Of a stretch of 64,000 bases of DNA, positions 55,281-64,000 are shown piece after piece. The translations under genes and the position numbers were made by a program. The DNA is from Blastocystis hominis (Eukaryota; Sar; Bigyra; Opalinata; Blastocystidae): NCBI RefSeq assembly GCF_000151665.1, contig NW_013171830.1, positions 1-64,000 of the forward strand. Direction: 5' to 3'. A model generated the notes under the pieces. That model did not search any database, was not told the origin of the DNA, and saw only the letters and a program-made list of their open reading frames with translations. Each line of letters opens with the position of its first letter. Within the stretch, counting starts at the first letter, position 1.

Positions 55281-55397
55281 TCAACACGCTCCTGCGACAG
55301 TGTCTGTTGGTGGAAGGAAGCTGCTTCCCTGCTGTTTGCTTGTTTGATTGATACAGAAAACATGCAACCCGCTATTATTAGATTACAAAAAACATCT

Positions 55398-56111
55398 TTA
55401 GATCATTCTGTTCACCAGCTTGCCGATCAGCACCTCGTGGTTACCGTAGTCACCTCCCTCGTTGAAGTGGCGCAGCTTCTTCGAGAATCCGCCGTTGGGG
55501 CTGTTCAGCTTGAAGGGCCACAGGAAGTTGTTCGCCTCCTTGAAGTGGGGTCCCACAGTGTAGATCTCGTGGATCAGATCCTCCACAGACACAATGCCGA
55601 ACTTGCCGAGCACCTGCTCGATCTGCTCATTCAGCATCAGAGGAACGCGCTGCTTGTTCAGCTTGGCATATCCACGCTTGTAGATCAGAGAACGCACCAG
55701 CTTCAGGTTGGGGTAACCGTAGGCAATGTAGGGCTCAACCAGACGCAGCATCTCCATCGTAGCCTTGTTCAGACGCACGAACACGGCGTTGTGGATTTGG
55801 CGCAGACGAAGCAGACGCAGGGTCTTCTTCACCTTCGGAGAGCACTGGTTGATACCACGAATACGCACCACGATCGCCAGACGGCCTTCTCCCTCACAGA
55901 ACAGATGTCCGTTGTTGTGGGCATCTCTTCTCTGGGCAATCAGATCAGCCTCCATCTGAGCGTATTCCTTGTAGTACTGCTCAGTGCGCTTCACCATCGC
56001 CTCTCTCTTGACCTGCTCGGCCTTCTCGAGGTTAGCAGCATACTTCTCAGCGGCAGCCTTCAGTTTTTCATCGCGACGTTGCTTCAAGGAAACGGACTCA
56101 GGGCTAAACAT
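55398..56111 (-). CDS. RPL7: 60S ribosomal protein uL30 (L7)
   Basis: Large-subunit ribosomal protein with a basic helical N-terminal extension ([21 protein letters not shown]) and the uL30 core: [56 protein letters not shown]. The typical C-terminus is [17 protein letters not shown], then [22 protein letters not shown]. 237 residues in one exon from ATG 56109-56111. A further tiny 5' exon is possible because uL30 usually starts M-x-PES, and here two extra residues precede it. TAA is followed by TGTTTTTT. Confidence 0.95.
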   Translation of the reverse strand: MFSPESVSLKQRRDEKLKAAAEKYAANLEKAEQVKREAMVKRTEQYYKEYAQMEADLIAQRRDAHNNGHLFCEGEGRLAIVVRIRGINQCSPKVKKTLRLLRLRQIHNAVFVRLNKATMEMLRLVEPYIAYGYPNLKLVRSLIYKRGYAKLNKQRVPLMLNEQIEQVLGKFGIVSVEDLIHEIYTVGPHFKEANNFLWPFKLNSPNGGFSKKLRHFNEGGDYGNHEVLIGKLVNRMI

Positions 56112-56145
56112 ACATTAGACACATCCTAATGCATCGAATCTAGCT

Positions 56146-56611
56146 ATGTGGTTTATGTCTTTAAGGAAAACGGTTTCACCGTAGTCCCAGTTCCCTCCAA
56201 AGGATTAGACAAAGTCTATCCAGATGGAAGATGCTATGAATACCGAAGCATCGAAAATTGCAGGTATCATTACTTACACTTGCATTCGATAAGTGGCAAA
56301 TATATTTTGTGGAAAAATGAATCATTCTGGACCCCATGGAATCCAAACTCTGTATTTATTTCCTGCTTATGAAATTGACCCTCACAACAAAAGCTAAAGC
56401 TCGTGAATCATCCTTTATTTTCACTTGTTTAACGTTTGATGGAAGAGACAATGAGCAGTGTAGCTCAATAACAAACTTTTCAAACAAATTGCGCAATGAT
56501 GACAAACACCTGTTTTTCCTACCAAGAAGGAATACCCGTCTTGAAACAAACCATTTTCATTCTCTTTTTTCTGTTGCTACTGGATGCTTCCTGTATGCAC
56601 TTTTTGAATAG
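56146..56611 (+). other. Unrecognised plus-strand coding region, introns unresolved
   Basis: Several frames read like protein: VVYVFKENGFTVVPVPSKGL and DKVYPDGRCYEYRSIENC, then YILWKNESFWTPWNPNS, then FTCLTFDGRDNEQCSSIT to LFSVATGCFLYALFE before a TAG at 56609. A 30-nt GT-AG segment at 56262-56291 is plausible. How the last block joins is unclear. Cysteines and aromatic residues suggest a lumenal or secreted protein. No start, family or 3' motif could be fixed. Confidence 0.35.
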
Positions 56612-56704
56612 AGGTTATAGAATAGAGCCAGTCAGGCGAGAAACCAGTGTCATTGCAGGACTTTAACAGAGAATACCGTTCTGGTAGGATATTCTTCTTT
56701 GAAT

Positions 56705-58023
56705 ATGGCTAATAGTGCAGGTACCAACGGCAAGGCAGTTTCAAATGCGTAATCAGCGACTGCGGGTGGAGTGAGGAATAGGTCAAATATTCAGACAGTT
56801 CTGCGTAATATAATTGATTCTGGAATGATGGCAGTCCCATCGGCTGCTTACAGTTCGGCTCCAGAATCTCAGCCTCAAAAGAAACCGTCTGCTTCTGATT
56901 CAGAGAGAAGCCCTCTCTACGTTTCTCCCTATATGCGAAAGCAGCCAATGAAGATGGACCTTTCTCACTCTACTCTGAAGATTGAGGAGGGATCCTTTGA
57001 CCAATCTACTTCTTCTACGATTGGCTATGGTTCCCTGGGAGAGTTAAAGCCCGTTGCCACTTCTCTTGATGAATTGAGCGAAAATGCCCAGCAGTTTCCT
57101 GTACAAGTCCTATTTTTCCTGGACTCTAGACGATTCAAACAGTGCTGCTTCATAACCAGGAAGCGACTCTGGTGGATACTCCCCTTTCACTCTCGGTCCT
57201 CGCCTTCCGTCACTTGCTTCTCTCAAAAGGGATCCTTCGTGACCTTTCCTCCCTCACAGGGTGGCGTCTCCAATTCAACGGCGTCACTCTGGACGATGCT
57301 GCTCCATTGCACACTCTCTCTCTTCCGCCTGGCGCTCTCTTCTGCACCATTGCAGTGCACGACAGCCACGAAATTGTGTTCGACCCGCCTTCTTTCGACG
57401 GAATCAACGCCGCCGTCGTGCCTCCCGTGAACAACACTATCTATTTCCGCTCCATTGAGCGATCGAAAGTCTCTCCGACCCAGCCTGCTGCGGAGGTCCC
57501 CGAGTCGACGTTCGCTTCCGAGCTGACGCAGCCGCGAGGCCCGGAAGTGAAGGAGGCGGAGTACGATTACTTCCCAATCCTGCGCCGTTCGGGCTATTAC
57601 ATGGTGCCTTCTCACTTTGATATGGCGAGCAAATCGCAGGCGGAAGTGGCGAGTCTCGAGGGATTCACGGTGGGTCATGAAGGGGTGGGAGAGATCTGCT
57701 GGGAAGGAGTCACGGATGCGTGTTATTTGAATCTGGATCATCGAGTGGTGATCGAAAAGGACCTGCACGGAGTGCCCTACGTGCAGCTGTACCCGCCAGA
57801 ATTGTACTTGCGACCTATGCCTCCGGTGGGCTGCGAGCTAAACAAGAGAGCGATTGTGAGACTCTTTAACATGTATCCGATGACTCTTCGGTCCGACCAG
57901 GGAATGGCTCGATATGAGGAGATGCTGCGGCGGATGGTGGAGTCGATTGGAGGAGAGTGGCTTGGATATAACAGAGAAAATGCAATTTTAGAGTTTAGAG
58001 TTGATCATTTTTTGCCTGTTTGA
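56705..58023 (+). CDS. NUP98: NUP98/NUP145-type C-terminal autopeptidase-fold domain protein without FG repeats
   Basis: 417 residues (introns 36 and 29 nt; sum 3 x 418 nt). The last ~150 residues match the NUP98 autoproteolytic domain that binds the pore scaffold: FPILRRSGYYMVPSHFDMAS, LEGFTVGHEGVGEICWEGV, PPVGCELNKRAIVRLFNMYP and the final ILEFRVDHF. Upstream there is a ubiquitin-like-looking segment (WRLQFNGVTLDDAAPLHTLS) and a low-complexity start. No FG or GLFG repeats are present. In other eukaryotes the chain is cut after HF before Ser. Here HF is followed by only Leu-Pro-Val and TGA, so no NUP96 part exists. Motif candidates are TGTTTGAT (58017) and TGTTTGGT (58037). Confidence 0.8.
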
Positions 58024-58036
58024 TTGAGACGTGAAT

Positions 58037-58044
58037 TGTTTGGT
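58037..58044 (+). terminator. Likely 3'-end motif TGTTTGGT of the NUP98-like gene
   Basis: Lies 13 nt after the TGA. An alternative TGTTTGAT at 58017 overlaps the stop but would not give a stop codon with the 3-nt rule. Confidence 0.5.
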
Positions 58045-58201
58045 TGGATGCGTAGAAAATGGTTCGTCACATTAATATTTCTCATAGCTCCACAATACCA
58101 CTCGAAATCTGTGCGAATCCCAAATATTGGAACTACAAAACTCGGAAGAGACGAATTCTCTTAGAACACTTCTCTGGAGTTCGATTTCCTTCCATCACTT
58201 A

Positions 58202-58954
58202 ATGTTTTCATCCTGTGAACAACGACTCTGTCCGTATCAAACAGTCTATAATAACTCGGACAGTCGTGTATATAGCAACCAATGTCCTCGAGAGTTCTTT
58301 TCTGCTTTTCCACATCCGTTACCCGCCCATGCTGGATTTCGTTATTTTCACTCAAATGATAACAGACGGGTAGCGAGTGGCGAAGCTCCCCCCAATTTTG
58401 TCGGTTTTCCGCCTCCCTATCTGTATATTGCTCCAACAGAGGCACCCGCCGAATCAAGAAAAAGGGTAGAAGCAGCAGAGCCTGCTCCCTTGGAAATGAT
58501 CAAGCGCATTCAAAAGGACTGCAGTACTGGTCATCAGTGTCAGTCGGGAACCGATCAAAACCCTTTTGAAGTCGAAGAAGATGCCGCTTCATCCACAATT
58601 GACTGGTCAAAGAGGAGAATTTGGCCCGTGATGGGGTTTGGGAAACTGGATATACGAGATAATGAAGAAAAGTATATTATTAGTCTTGACATTCCTGGGG
58701 TTACGAAGGAGTGCATTGACGTCTCTTTAAGGCCAACGTGTATCGTTGTGGAGTGTGTGCGGAAGCCTATCCCCATGACTGCGGGGAAATACCATTATTG
58801 CGAGCGTCCTACTGGGAAGTTGGTACGAAGAATTCAGTTGCCCTCCCAAGCCAACCCCGACGCGATCTCATGCATTTATAAAGATGGTGTGCTAACCCTA
58901 ACCGTTCAGAAGATAAAAAATGACTCGAATGTAATGAAAATACCTGTGGATTGA
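58202..58954 (+). CDS. Small heat shock protein (alpha-crystallin domain)
   Basis: Hsp20-family chaperone. The C-terminal ~110 residues are an alpha-crystallin domain: MGFGKLDIRDNEEKYIISLD, IPGVTKECIDVSL, RPTGKLVRRIQLPSQANPDA, YKDGVLTLTVQK. The ~150-residue N-terminal part is poorly conserved and polar. ATG 58202 (MFSSCEQRLCPYQ) is the first Met in this frame. Another ATG at 58059 opens a different frame (MVRHINISHSSTIP) that might be a first exon, but I could not find a fitting intron. The TGA is followed by the variant TGCTTGTT at 58962-58969. Confidence 0.85.
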   Translation: MFSSCEQRLCPYQTVYNNSDSRVYSNQCPREFFSAFPHPLPAHAGFRYFHSNDNRRVASGEAPPNFVGFPPPYLYIAPTEAPAESRKRVEAAEPAPLEMIKRIQKDCSTGHQCQSGTDQNPFEVEEDAASSTIDWSKRRIWPVMGFGKLDIRDNEEKYIISLDIPGVTKECIDVSLRPTCIVVECVRKPIPMTAGKYHYCERPTGKLVRRIQLPSQANPDAISCIYKDGVLTLTVQKIKNDSNVMKIPVD

Positions 58955-58961
58955 TGATAAT

Positions 58962-58969
58962 TGCTTGTT
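58962..58969 (+). terminator. 3'-end motif variant TGCTTGTT of the sHSP gene
   Basis: One mismatch to TGTTTGTT, 7 nt after the TGA and 11 nt before the tRNA gene. Confidence 0.5.
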
Positions 58970-58980
58970 GAAATAAAAGT

Positions 58981-59051
58981 GCGTCAACCGGGAATTGAAC
59001 CCGGACCTCTACCTTGGAAGGGTAGAATCCTAACCATTAGACCATTGACGC
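58981..59051 (-). tRNA. tRNA-Gly (anticodon UCC)
   Basis: 71-nt cloverleaf on the minus strand. The 7-bp acceptor stem GCGTCAA/TTGACGC is perfect. The A box TGGTCTAATGG and B box GGTTCAATTCC are present. The anticodon stem-loop TCTACC-CTTCCAA-GGTAGA has a six-bp stem by inclusion of flanking bases and anticodon TCC. No intron; CCA not encoded. It resembles eukaryotic cytosolic tRNA-Gly(UCC). Confidence 0.95.
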
Positions 59052-59188
59052 TCTAGAGTTGAAGCGAATTTGTGATTACATACAATCCATTATTCGTTTT
59101 CAAAAGTGTTTCCTATTTTTATATAGTATTATTATTACTCCATCTATTGTACTATTTTTTTAATTTATAATAGACTGGATTCACCATA

Positions 59189-60728
59189 ATGAATATGTTA
59201 GGAAAACAAGTCGTCGATTTAGTGCTCTCTCCGAAGTGGATTATTCCCATTGTTCCTCGTGGGTCGATATTGAAAAATACTTCGATTGTTGTCAACAATG
59301 GGGTCATTGTAGATATTGCGGATCGACAAGTGAATTTGGGATAGTCTTGCTGATCAATAGATTGTGTCGGAAAAGTATGAGGCGAAAACGGAGTACAAAT
59401 TGGGTTATCACGTTGTTCTTCCCGGATTTGTGAATGCTCATACTCATACACCCATGTTTTTATTCAAGTCATATGGCGACGATAACAGCTTATCAGATTG
59501 GTTGCGTATCCATTCATTCGAGTCGTTAACACTAGAACACTTTATTTGGCCGATGGAAGACATGTTCATTAGTCCGAGATTTATACGAGATGTAGATGTC
59601 AGCACTCGATTTAACAATAGGGATTGCAAATGGGCTGTGCAGAAATGATTCGCAGTGGGACTACCTGTTTCAATGATATGTACTACTACCCAGAGGAGTC
59701 TGCAGAAGAAGTAGAGAAAATTGGCATGCGTGCAATCATCGGACTGATGGGTCGCGATAATGAGGGATCGTTAAAAACAGTACTATCTGCGATGGATTGA
59801 CTGACACGCAGAATGAATCGATATTATCGAAGGGCTCTCGTCCCTCTCCTCTTGTGACGTACAGCATCGCTCCCCATTCTCCCTACCTCTACGACGATGC
59901 TTCCCTCGTGGCGATCAAGCAGCTCTGCGAAAAGCACGGCATCCTAATGCACATCCACGTCCAGGAAACCAAAGATGAGCTGGAAAGCAGCATCGCTGGG
60001 AACCATGCCTGTCCTTCTTGCCACAAGAGCAGTCGTCTCTGCTCGCCCATCCAGAACATGGCTTCTCTCGGCATTCTCGACCACACTTGCTGCGCCCATT
60101 GCGTGCACGTCCTAGACGAAGACATCGAGCTGCTGGCTCAGCACCACGCCTCCGTCGTTCATTGTCCCCACAGCAATCTCAAACTGGGAAGCGGGATCGC
60201 GCCAGTCCAGAAAATGCTAGATAAAGGCGTGAACGTCTGTCTGGGAACGGACGGAGCGTCCAGTAATAACAACCTGGATATGATGGGGGAGATGCGGACG
60301 GCGGCTTTGATCGGCCCCATCGCTGCAGGAGACGCGAAGGCGGTCGATGCCGTGACAGCACTCGAGATGGCAACGCTCAATGGAGCGAAAGCGTTGGGAT
60401 TGCAGGACGTGATAGGGAGCATCGAAGTGGGGAAGCACGCTGATTTGATCGCAATCGATATGAATCGACTGGAAAGTCTCCCGATTCATAATCTGTTCTC
60501 GAACCTTGTGTACGCTACAGGAAAAGAGCAGTAGCTGTTGGTGAGCGGATTGATGATAGAGTGACTCATGTGTGGGTGCAAGGAAAGTGTCTGATGGAGG
60601 AGAGGAACCTAACCACTTTAAAACTGGAGGAATTATGTACGAAAGCTAAGGAGTGGAGAGATACTTTAAGAGCGAGCAATCCTTATGCAGATAACGGAGC
60701 TGTTGATCCTTGCTCTAGTCCTTTTTAG
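59189..60728 (+). CDS. MtaD-type amidohydrolase (5'-methylthioadenosine/S-adenosylhomocysteine deaminase-like)
   Basis: Amidohydrolase of the ATZ/TRZ group, probably deaminating MTA, SAH or adenosine-like substrates. 472 residues; introns of 31, 29, 32 and 29 nt, exons sum to 3 x 473 nt. Metal ligands are visible: HTH in LPGFVNAHTHTPMFLF, His in ILMHIHVQET, His in HCVHVLDEDI and the Asp in GTDGASSNNNLDMMGEMRT. Other family blocks are EMIRSGTTCFNDMYYYPEE and IGSIEVGKHADLIAIDMNR. A ~10-residue insert with CPSCH follows the ETKDELESS helix. Its closest homologues known to me are bacterial, so lateral transfer with later intron gain is likely. TAG is followed 4 nt later by TGTTTGTT. Confidence 0.9.
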
Positions 60729-60732
60729 ATCC

Positions 60733-60740
60733 TGTTTGTT
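60733..60740 (+). terminator. 3'-end motif TGTTTGTT of the MtaD-like gene
   Basis: Exact 8-mer 4 nt after the TAG. Confidence 0.85.
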
Positions 60741-60791
60741 CAAAACCACTTAATCCCTTTCTTCACTTTCTTTAGAGTCAGGAAACTCGAA

Positions 60792-63700
60792 ATGGCACGT
60801 CCTGTGGAAGGTATCTTTCTAGTAGAGCAGTGATTTGACTCTGTAGAGAGTATGAAGTTCTCCCTCCAGAGTGTGAAAATATCCACTCAGATTCGAAAGA
60901 AAATGATCGATTCTGCCTATTTGGACAATGCAAACTTGACATCTGTAACACTGACTCCCAATTCTCGTCGTCCGTATGTTCTGTTATTGAGACTCTTGTT
61001 CTGTGATTGCTTATAGCATTGTAGATTGGTTTCGACTCAGCCGTATGGATATGTGAGGGATACCAGCGGTTTACGGTCTTTGGCTCATCACTTTGAATTG
61101 TATTTTAACAGAATGAACAAAGTTCGTTTGTGTCTGGGCTTTTTAGTTTTAGCTGCAAGAATCCTATATAGAGCTCCAAAAGCAATTAAAAAATGAGCAG
61201 CAGCAGGTGAAGTCTGTGAGCGACTGTGAAGTGGAGCTGCGCATTTGTTTTGACTCTGTTCCTCAGGTAGTTGAGGTTTCTATTGTATTCTCCAGATTTT
61301 CTTTGATAGCGATTTCGATTTGTCAGATCCGGTGATGTTCAGCGTTGTGTTGGATCCCAATGAGCATTTCAAAGTAGTGAGTTACAAAGTAGTTATATAT
61401 ATTACCTCTTCTGGTAGCTCACCGGGTATCTAGACCTTGTGGAGGTCTGCCTGAACGAGCAAATCTCTATTCAATCCGACTCGCTGTTCGCAGCGATCAA
61501 GCAGCTTCAGGAGTTTCAAGTTCATGTTTCAGAAACTTTGCAGGCGATTCATGGCTTATCGTAGAGCTAACGGTTTGTATTTGATTGCAGAGGCTCTATG
61601 CAAGCGATCCAGTCGCGGCATACAATTCCTCCTCTTCTAATTCCTGTCTATTTACGTCGTATTCAGAATCTTCGAAAGGTGCAAAAGATCGTGCTGTTTT
61701 GATTTGCTTTGAACGATAGACGGATCAGATCGCATCGATCCGAAGCACGTTGAATCAAGCTCGGAGTTATTTGAATCAGAACCGATTTGAAGAGTCGTTT
61801 GTGTGCATTCAGAAGTGCAAATCGTTCCTTCGAGGCGATTTGGGAGGTGTGAAAGCGCTGAGTGGCGTTGTGGCGATTCTGGATAGCACGCAAGATTTGC
61901 TTTGTAAGAAACTGGCGAACCATTTCATTACGTTGTGTTTAAGTGATGAAGAGGAGGAAAAGAAGAGAGAGCGAGAGGAGCAAGCTAAAGAGAAGGAGAA
62001 GAAGAGAAGAAAGGAGGAAGCCGAAGCCGAAGCCGAAGCTGAAGCCGAAGCTGAAGCCGATGATGAGAGTGAGAATGAAATTGCCAATCGCGAGCCATCC
62101 AATTCATTGGAAGATCGTCTTCGCCCCATCTTCTACGCGCTGCTCAATCTCAAATGGCTTCTGAAATCGCTGGAACAATACAAAGAGAAGGCGGAGCTGC
62201 AGCTCCAAGAGATCGTGAGTACGGTCATGACCATCTGTCTTGGACCTGAAAGTCTCACAAACCCGGTCATTCTTCGCCAGTTGCCCCATAAAGATTTCGT
62301 AACCACGCTGGACGTTCTCTGCGAGCAGTTCCTGAAGTCTGCTCAGCGGAGTCGTCGCGTTGTAGCAGTGTGTTTGAACATTCTTGCCACGATTCCCACC
62401 AAACAAGACAACACAAAATCGAGTTCTGTTGATGATATTTTGGGAGTGGAAGACGTTCTCGCCATCACGGACGCTGAACGAACAGCCTTGCAGCAGCATT
62501 TGCAGACGCTCCACACAAGCACGTGGAGTCGGATGCAGCAGCACATCAGCACGATGCTGGATGCGCGAAGTGAGATCCACTCGCAACTACAGATCGATGA
62601 GTTGAAGCAGGTGTGGGATCATTGCATGGACTTCGTGAGCGTGGCAGGACGGATTTACAACACGAAGGGAATGCTGTTGCTGCACACTCTCTTGCACCAG
62701 GCACGCGATTCTCTCGAATATCTGCACAAAAGCCAGCTACTCATGCTGCAGAATCTTCTCCATGAGGAACTTTGGAAGCCTGCGCTCGTTCCAAGCGCCT
62801 TGCAAAACGAACTAACCCACTTGCAGGAAAACCCACGTGTCGACATCTCTTCAGAGTGTGATTTCTAGACGGCGGCGCTGCTTGTTCGCACGTCAACAAC
62901 CGACGTAATCTCCGCTCATCCGCGTCTCTTGATCGGATCCCAGTCCTTTTGTGTGACTCATTCGATGCTGGAGTTTGTGAAGATGCTGCTGCATTACCTT
63001 CTCTATGCACGTTCTTTCCAAGGACTCGGTCCTGAGGTCATGCATCGAATTCTGGAACTATTCCGGACGTTTAACACCTCGTCTCGCTCCCTGGTTCTCA
63101 ACGCGGGCGCTGTTTCTCAAGGCTTTCTCAAGCGGATTAGTGCTCGCCACATCGCGCTCGTAACGCAGTGTCTGAGCGCAGCAATGAGTCTGGTGACGGT
63201 CGCTCAAACGTCTTTGGTGCTGTATCTTCCTTCCAAGCAGCACCCCGTGCTGATGCAACTCTCCCAAGGAATGATCGAGCTGTTCGCTGATCACCGCAGC
63301 CAGCTGTTTGAGAAGTTCCCCGAGATAATCAAATCGGTTGCAGAGAAGAGCTGCAGCAATCTCGAAGTAGTTTGAACTGTGCGATGAATGATGATATTAG
63401 TCAGTGGATTGGAGCGAGGCCGTTCCTCCTCCAAGTCCGTACATGGACCAGCTGATCAAAAAGATCGAAGTTCTCTTATCTCAGCTCAAGCCCATTCTTC
63501 CAGACGATCAAATTCAAGTAGAAGGATTCAAAGCGTACTAAGAGTAGACCATTTTCTCTCGGATTCTCTCCGAATTATCTTTGTTTTTCGTTTCTCGGTT
63601 CGAAACTGTGGATCCACAAAGCATTTCGCTTACAGGGCGAGAGAGGTAGGAGCGCAGCATCAGATAGACTGTAGAATTATTGGCGATATTGGATGTCTTT

Positions 63701-63821
63701 TGAGCGTATTTCGGGGAATACCGGGAATTGTGGAGCGTGGATTAACCCTTGAAAATGCATTTCGCGATCGCTATGCGATAAAGCAAAAAGAAGAAGAGGA
63801 AGAAGAAGAGGGAAAGTCGTA
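60792..63821 (+). CDS. VPS54: VPS54, GARP tethering complex subunit, stop made by polyadenylation
   Basis: VPS54 is the subunit specific to the GARP complex, tethering endosome-derived vesicles at the trans-Golgi. 881 residues from twelve exons (introns 29-51 nt). Spliced length is 3 x 881 + 2, ending in TA. The N-terminal coiled-coil region contains LDLVEVCLNEQISIQSDSLF. The Vps54 C-terminal domain starts KSQLLMLQNLLHEELWKPAL and includes LGPEVMHRILELFRTFNTSS, then RSLVLNAGAVS. An acidic/Ala-Glu repeat interrupts the middle. The frame passes TCG TA, and the encoded TAG (63833-63835) comes only after TGTTTGTT. Cleavage 3 nt before the motif gives TA+A, a TAA stop. Confidence 0.88.
62015..62060 (+). 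repeat. (GAAGCC/GAAGCT)n repeat encoding Glu-Ala in VPS54
   Basis: Seven in-frame units next to a Lys/Glu/Arg-rich stretch; likely an extended helix. Confidence 0.85.
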
Positions 63822-63824
63822 TAA

Positions 63825-63832
63825 TGTTTGTT
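63825..63832 (+). terminator. TGTTTGTT motif that defines the VPS54 end
   Basis: Starts 3 nt after the TA at 63820-63821; the only encoded stop overlaps the motif's 3' edge. Confidence 0.85.
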
Positions 63833-64000
63833 AGATAGAATTCCGCTAATCTGGATTTACAAAGGTTAAATCAAATGTGGAGCGATGATCTTATAAAGGA
63901 GAGATCGATACAAAACTAGAATCGAGAATCAAGAAAGATTATGCGCTGTGGTAGATAGGATATCACATTGTAATAAGAGAGTATTAAGTTGAAACAAAAA
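63833..64000. other. Window-end spacer
   Basis: About 170 nt of AT-rich sequence after VPS54 with no open frame or motif that I can assign. Confidence 0.5.

Noticed and set aside
58012-58024. Poly(A)-created stop right after HF in the NUP98-like gene
   Set aside because: It needs 4-nt rather than 3-nt spacing; a second motif at 58037 with an encoded TGA upstream is simpler.

Overview
This is a window of a very compact eukaryotic nuclear genome, almost certainly the gut stramenopile Blastocystis. Three lines of evidence support this. (1) Nearly every gene is cut by tiny GT-AG introns, mostly 28-38 nt. They were located here by in-frame stops, frame changes and protein homology. (2) Gene after gene ends at the 8-mer TGTTTGTT or a close variant. 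(3) At least five genes have no usable encoded stop before that motif. In each, cleavage exactly 3 nt upstream of the motif followed by poly(A) addition would make the stop (T+AA, TA+A or TG+A), the unusual 3'-end behaviour known from Blastocystis. I checked exon-length arithmetic for most genes; encoded-stop genes sum to 3n, and the five poly(A)-stop genes leave exactly the remainder expected. There are no bacterial operons, CRISPR arrays or recognisable mobile elements.

Layout. 1-26 kb is mostly minus strand: atlastin/GBP-type GTPase (cut by the window edge), a bacterial-type membrane protein, a CAP-H2 C-terminus, a small tetraspan protein, ribosomal proteins uL4 and uL2, RIO2 kinase, a second small membrane protein, a PITH protein, a sugar kinase fused to a SIS isomerase, a GT61 glycosyltransferase, a protein kinase, an oligopeptidase B, the RMC1 subunit of the Mon1-Ccz1 Rab7 GEF, an intronless Hsp70-like protein and a YqhD-type alcohol dehydrogenase. 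26-39 kb mixes strands: Asterix (+), glycyl-tRNA synthetase (-), SLBP (+), mitoribosomal mL53 (+), B12-dependent ribonucleotide reductase (+), a mitochondrial PPR-like protein (+), triosephosphate isomerase (-), a large WD40 protein (+).

38-56 kb: UTP6 (+), a 1579-residue PH-CLU-TPR protein (-), a six-finger C2H2 protein (+), a small membrane protein (-), a ubiquitin-like-domain protein (+), CDC48/p97 (-), NDC1 (-), an RS-tailed cyclophilin (+) and uL30 (-). 56-64 kb: an unresolved gene, a NUP98 C-terminal-domain protein, a small heat shock protein, tRNA-Gly(UCC), an MtaD-type amidohydrolase and VPS54.

Functionally the set is mostly housekeeping: translation and ribosome assembly (uL4, uL2, uL30, RIO2, UTP6, GlyRS), membrane traffic (VPS54, RMC1, atlastin), nuclear pore (NUP98, NDC1), proteostasis (CDC48, Hsp70-like, sHSP, Asterix, UBL protein) and mitochondrial proteins. 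A few genes look bacterial in origin (membrane protein at 1.1 kb, YqhD, MtaD, RTPR) and fit an anaerobic gut protist. Base composition is patchy: ribosomal, VCP, GlyRS and RTPR genes are GC-rich, while 1-3 kb and 21.7-26 kb are AT-rich. The strongest observations are the fixed 3-nt offset of the 3'-end motif and two convergent gene pairs whose motifs abut to form 16-bp composite terminators.
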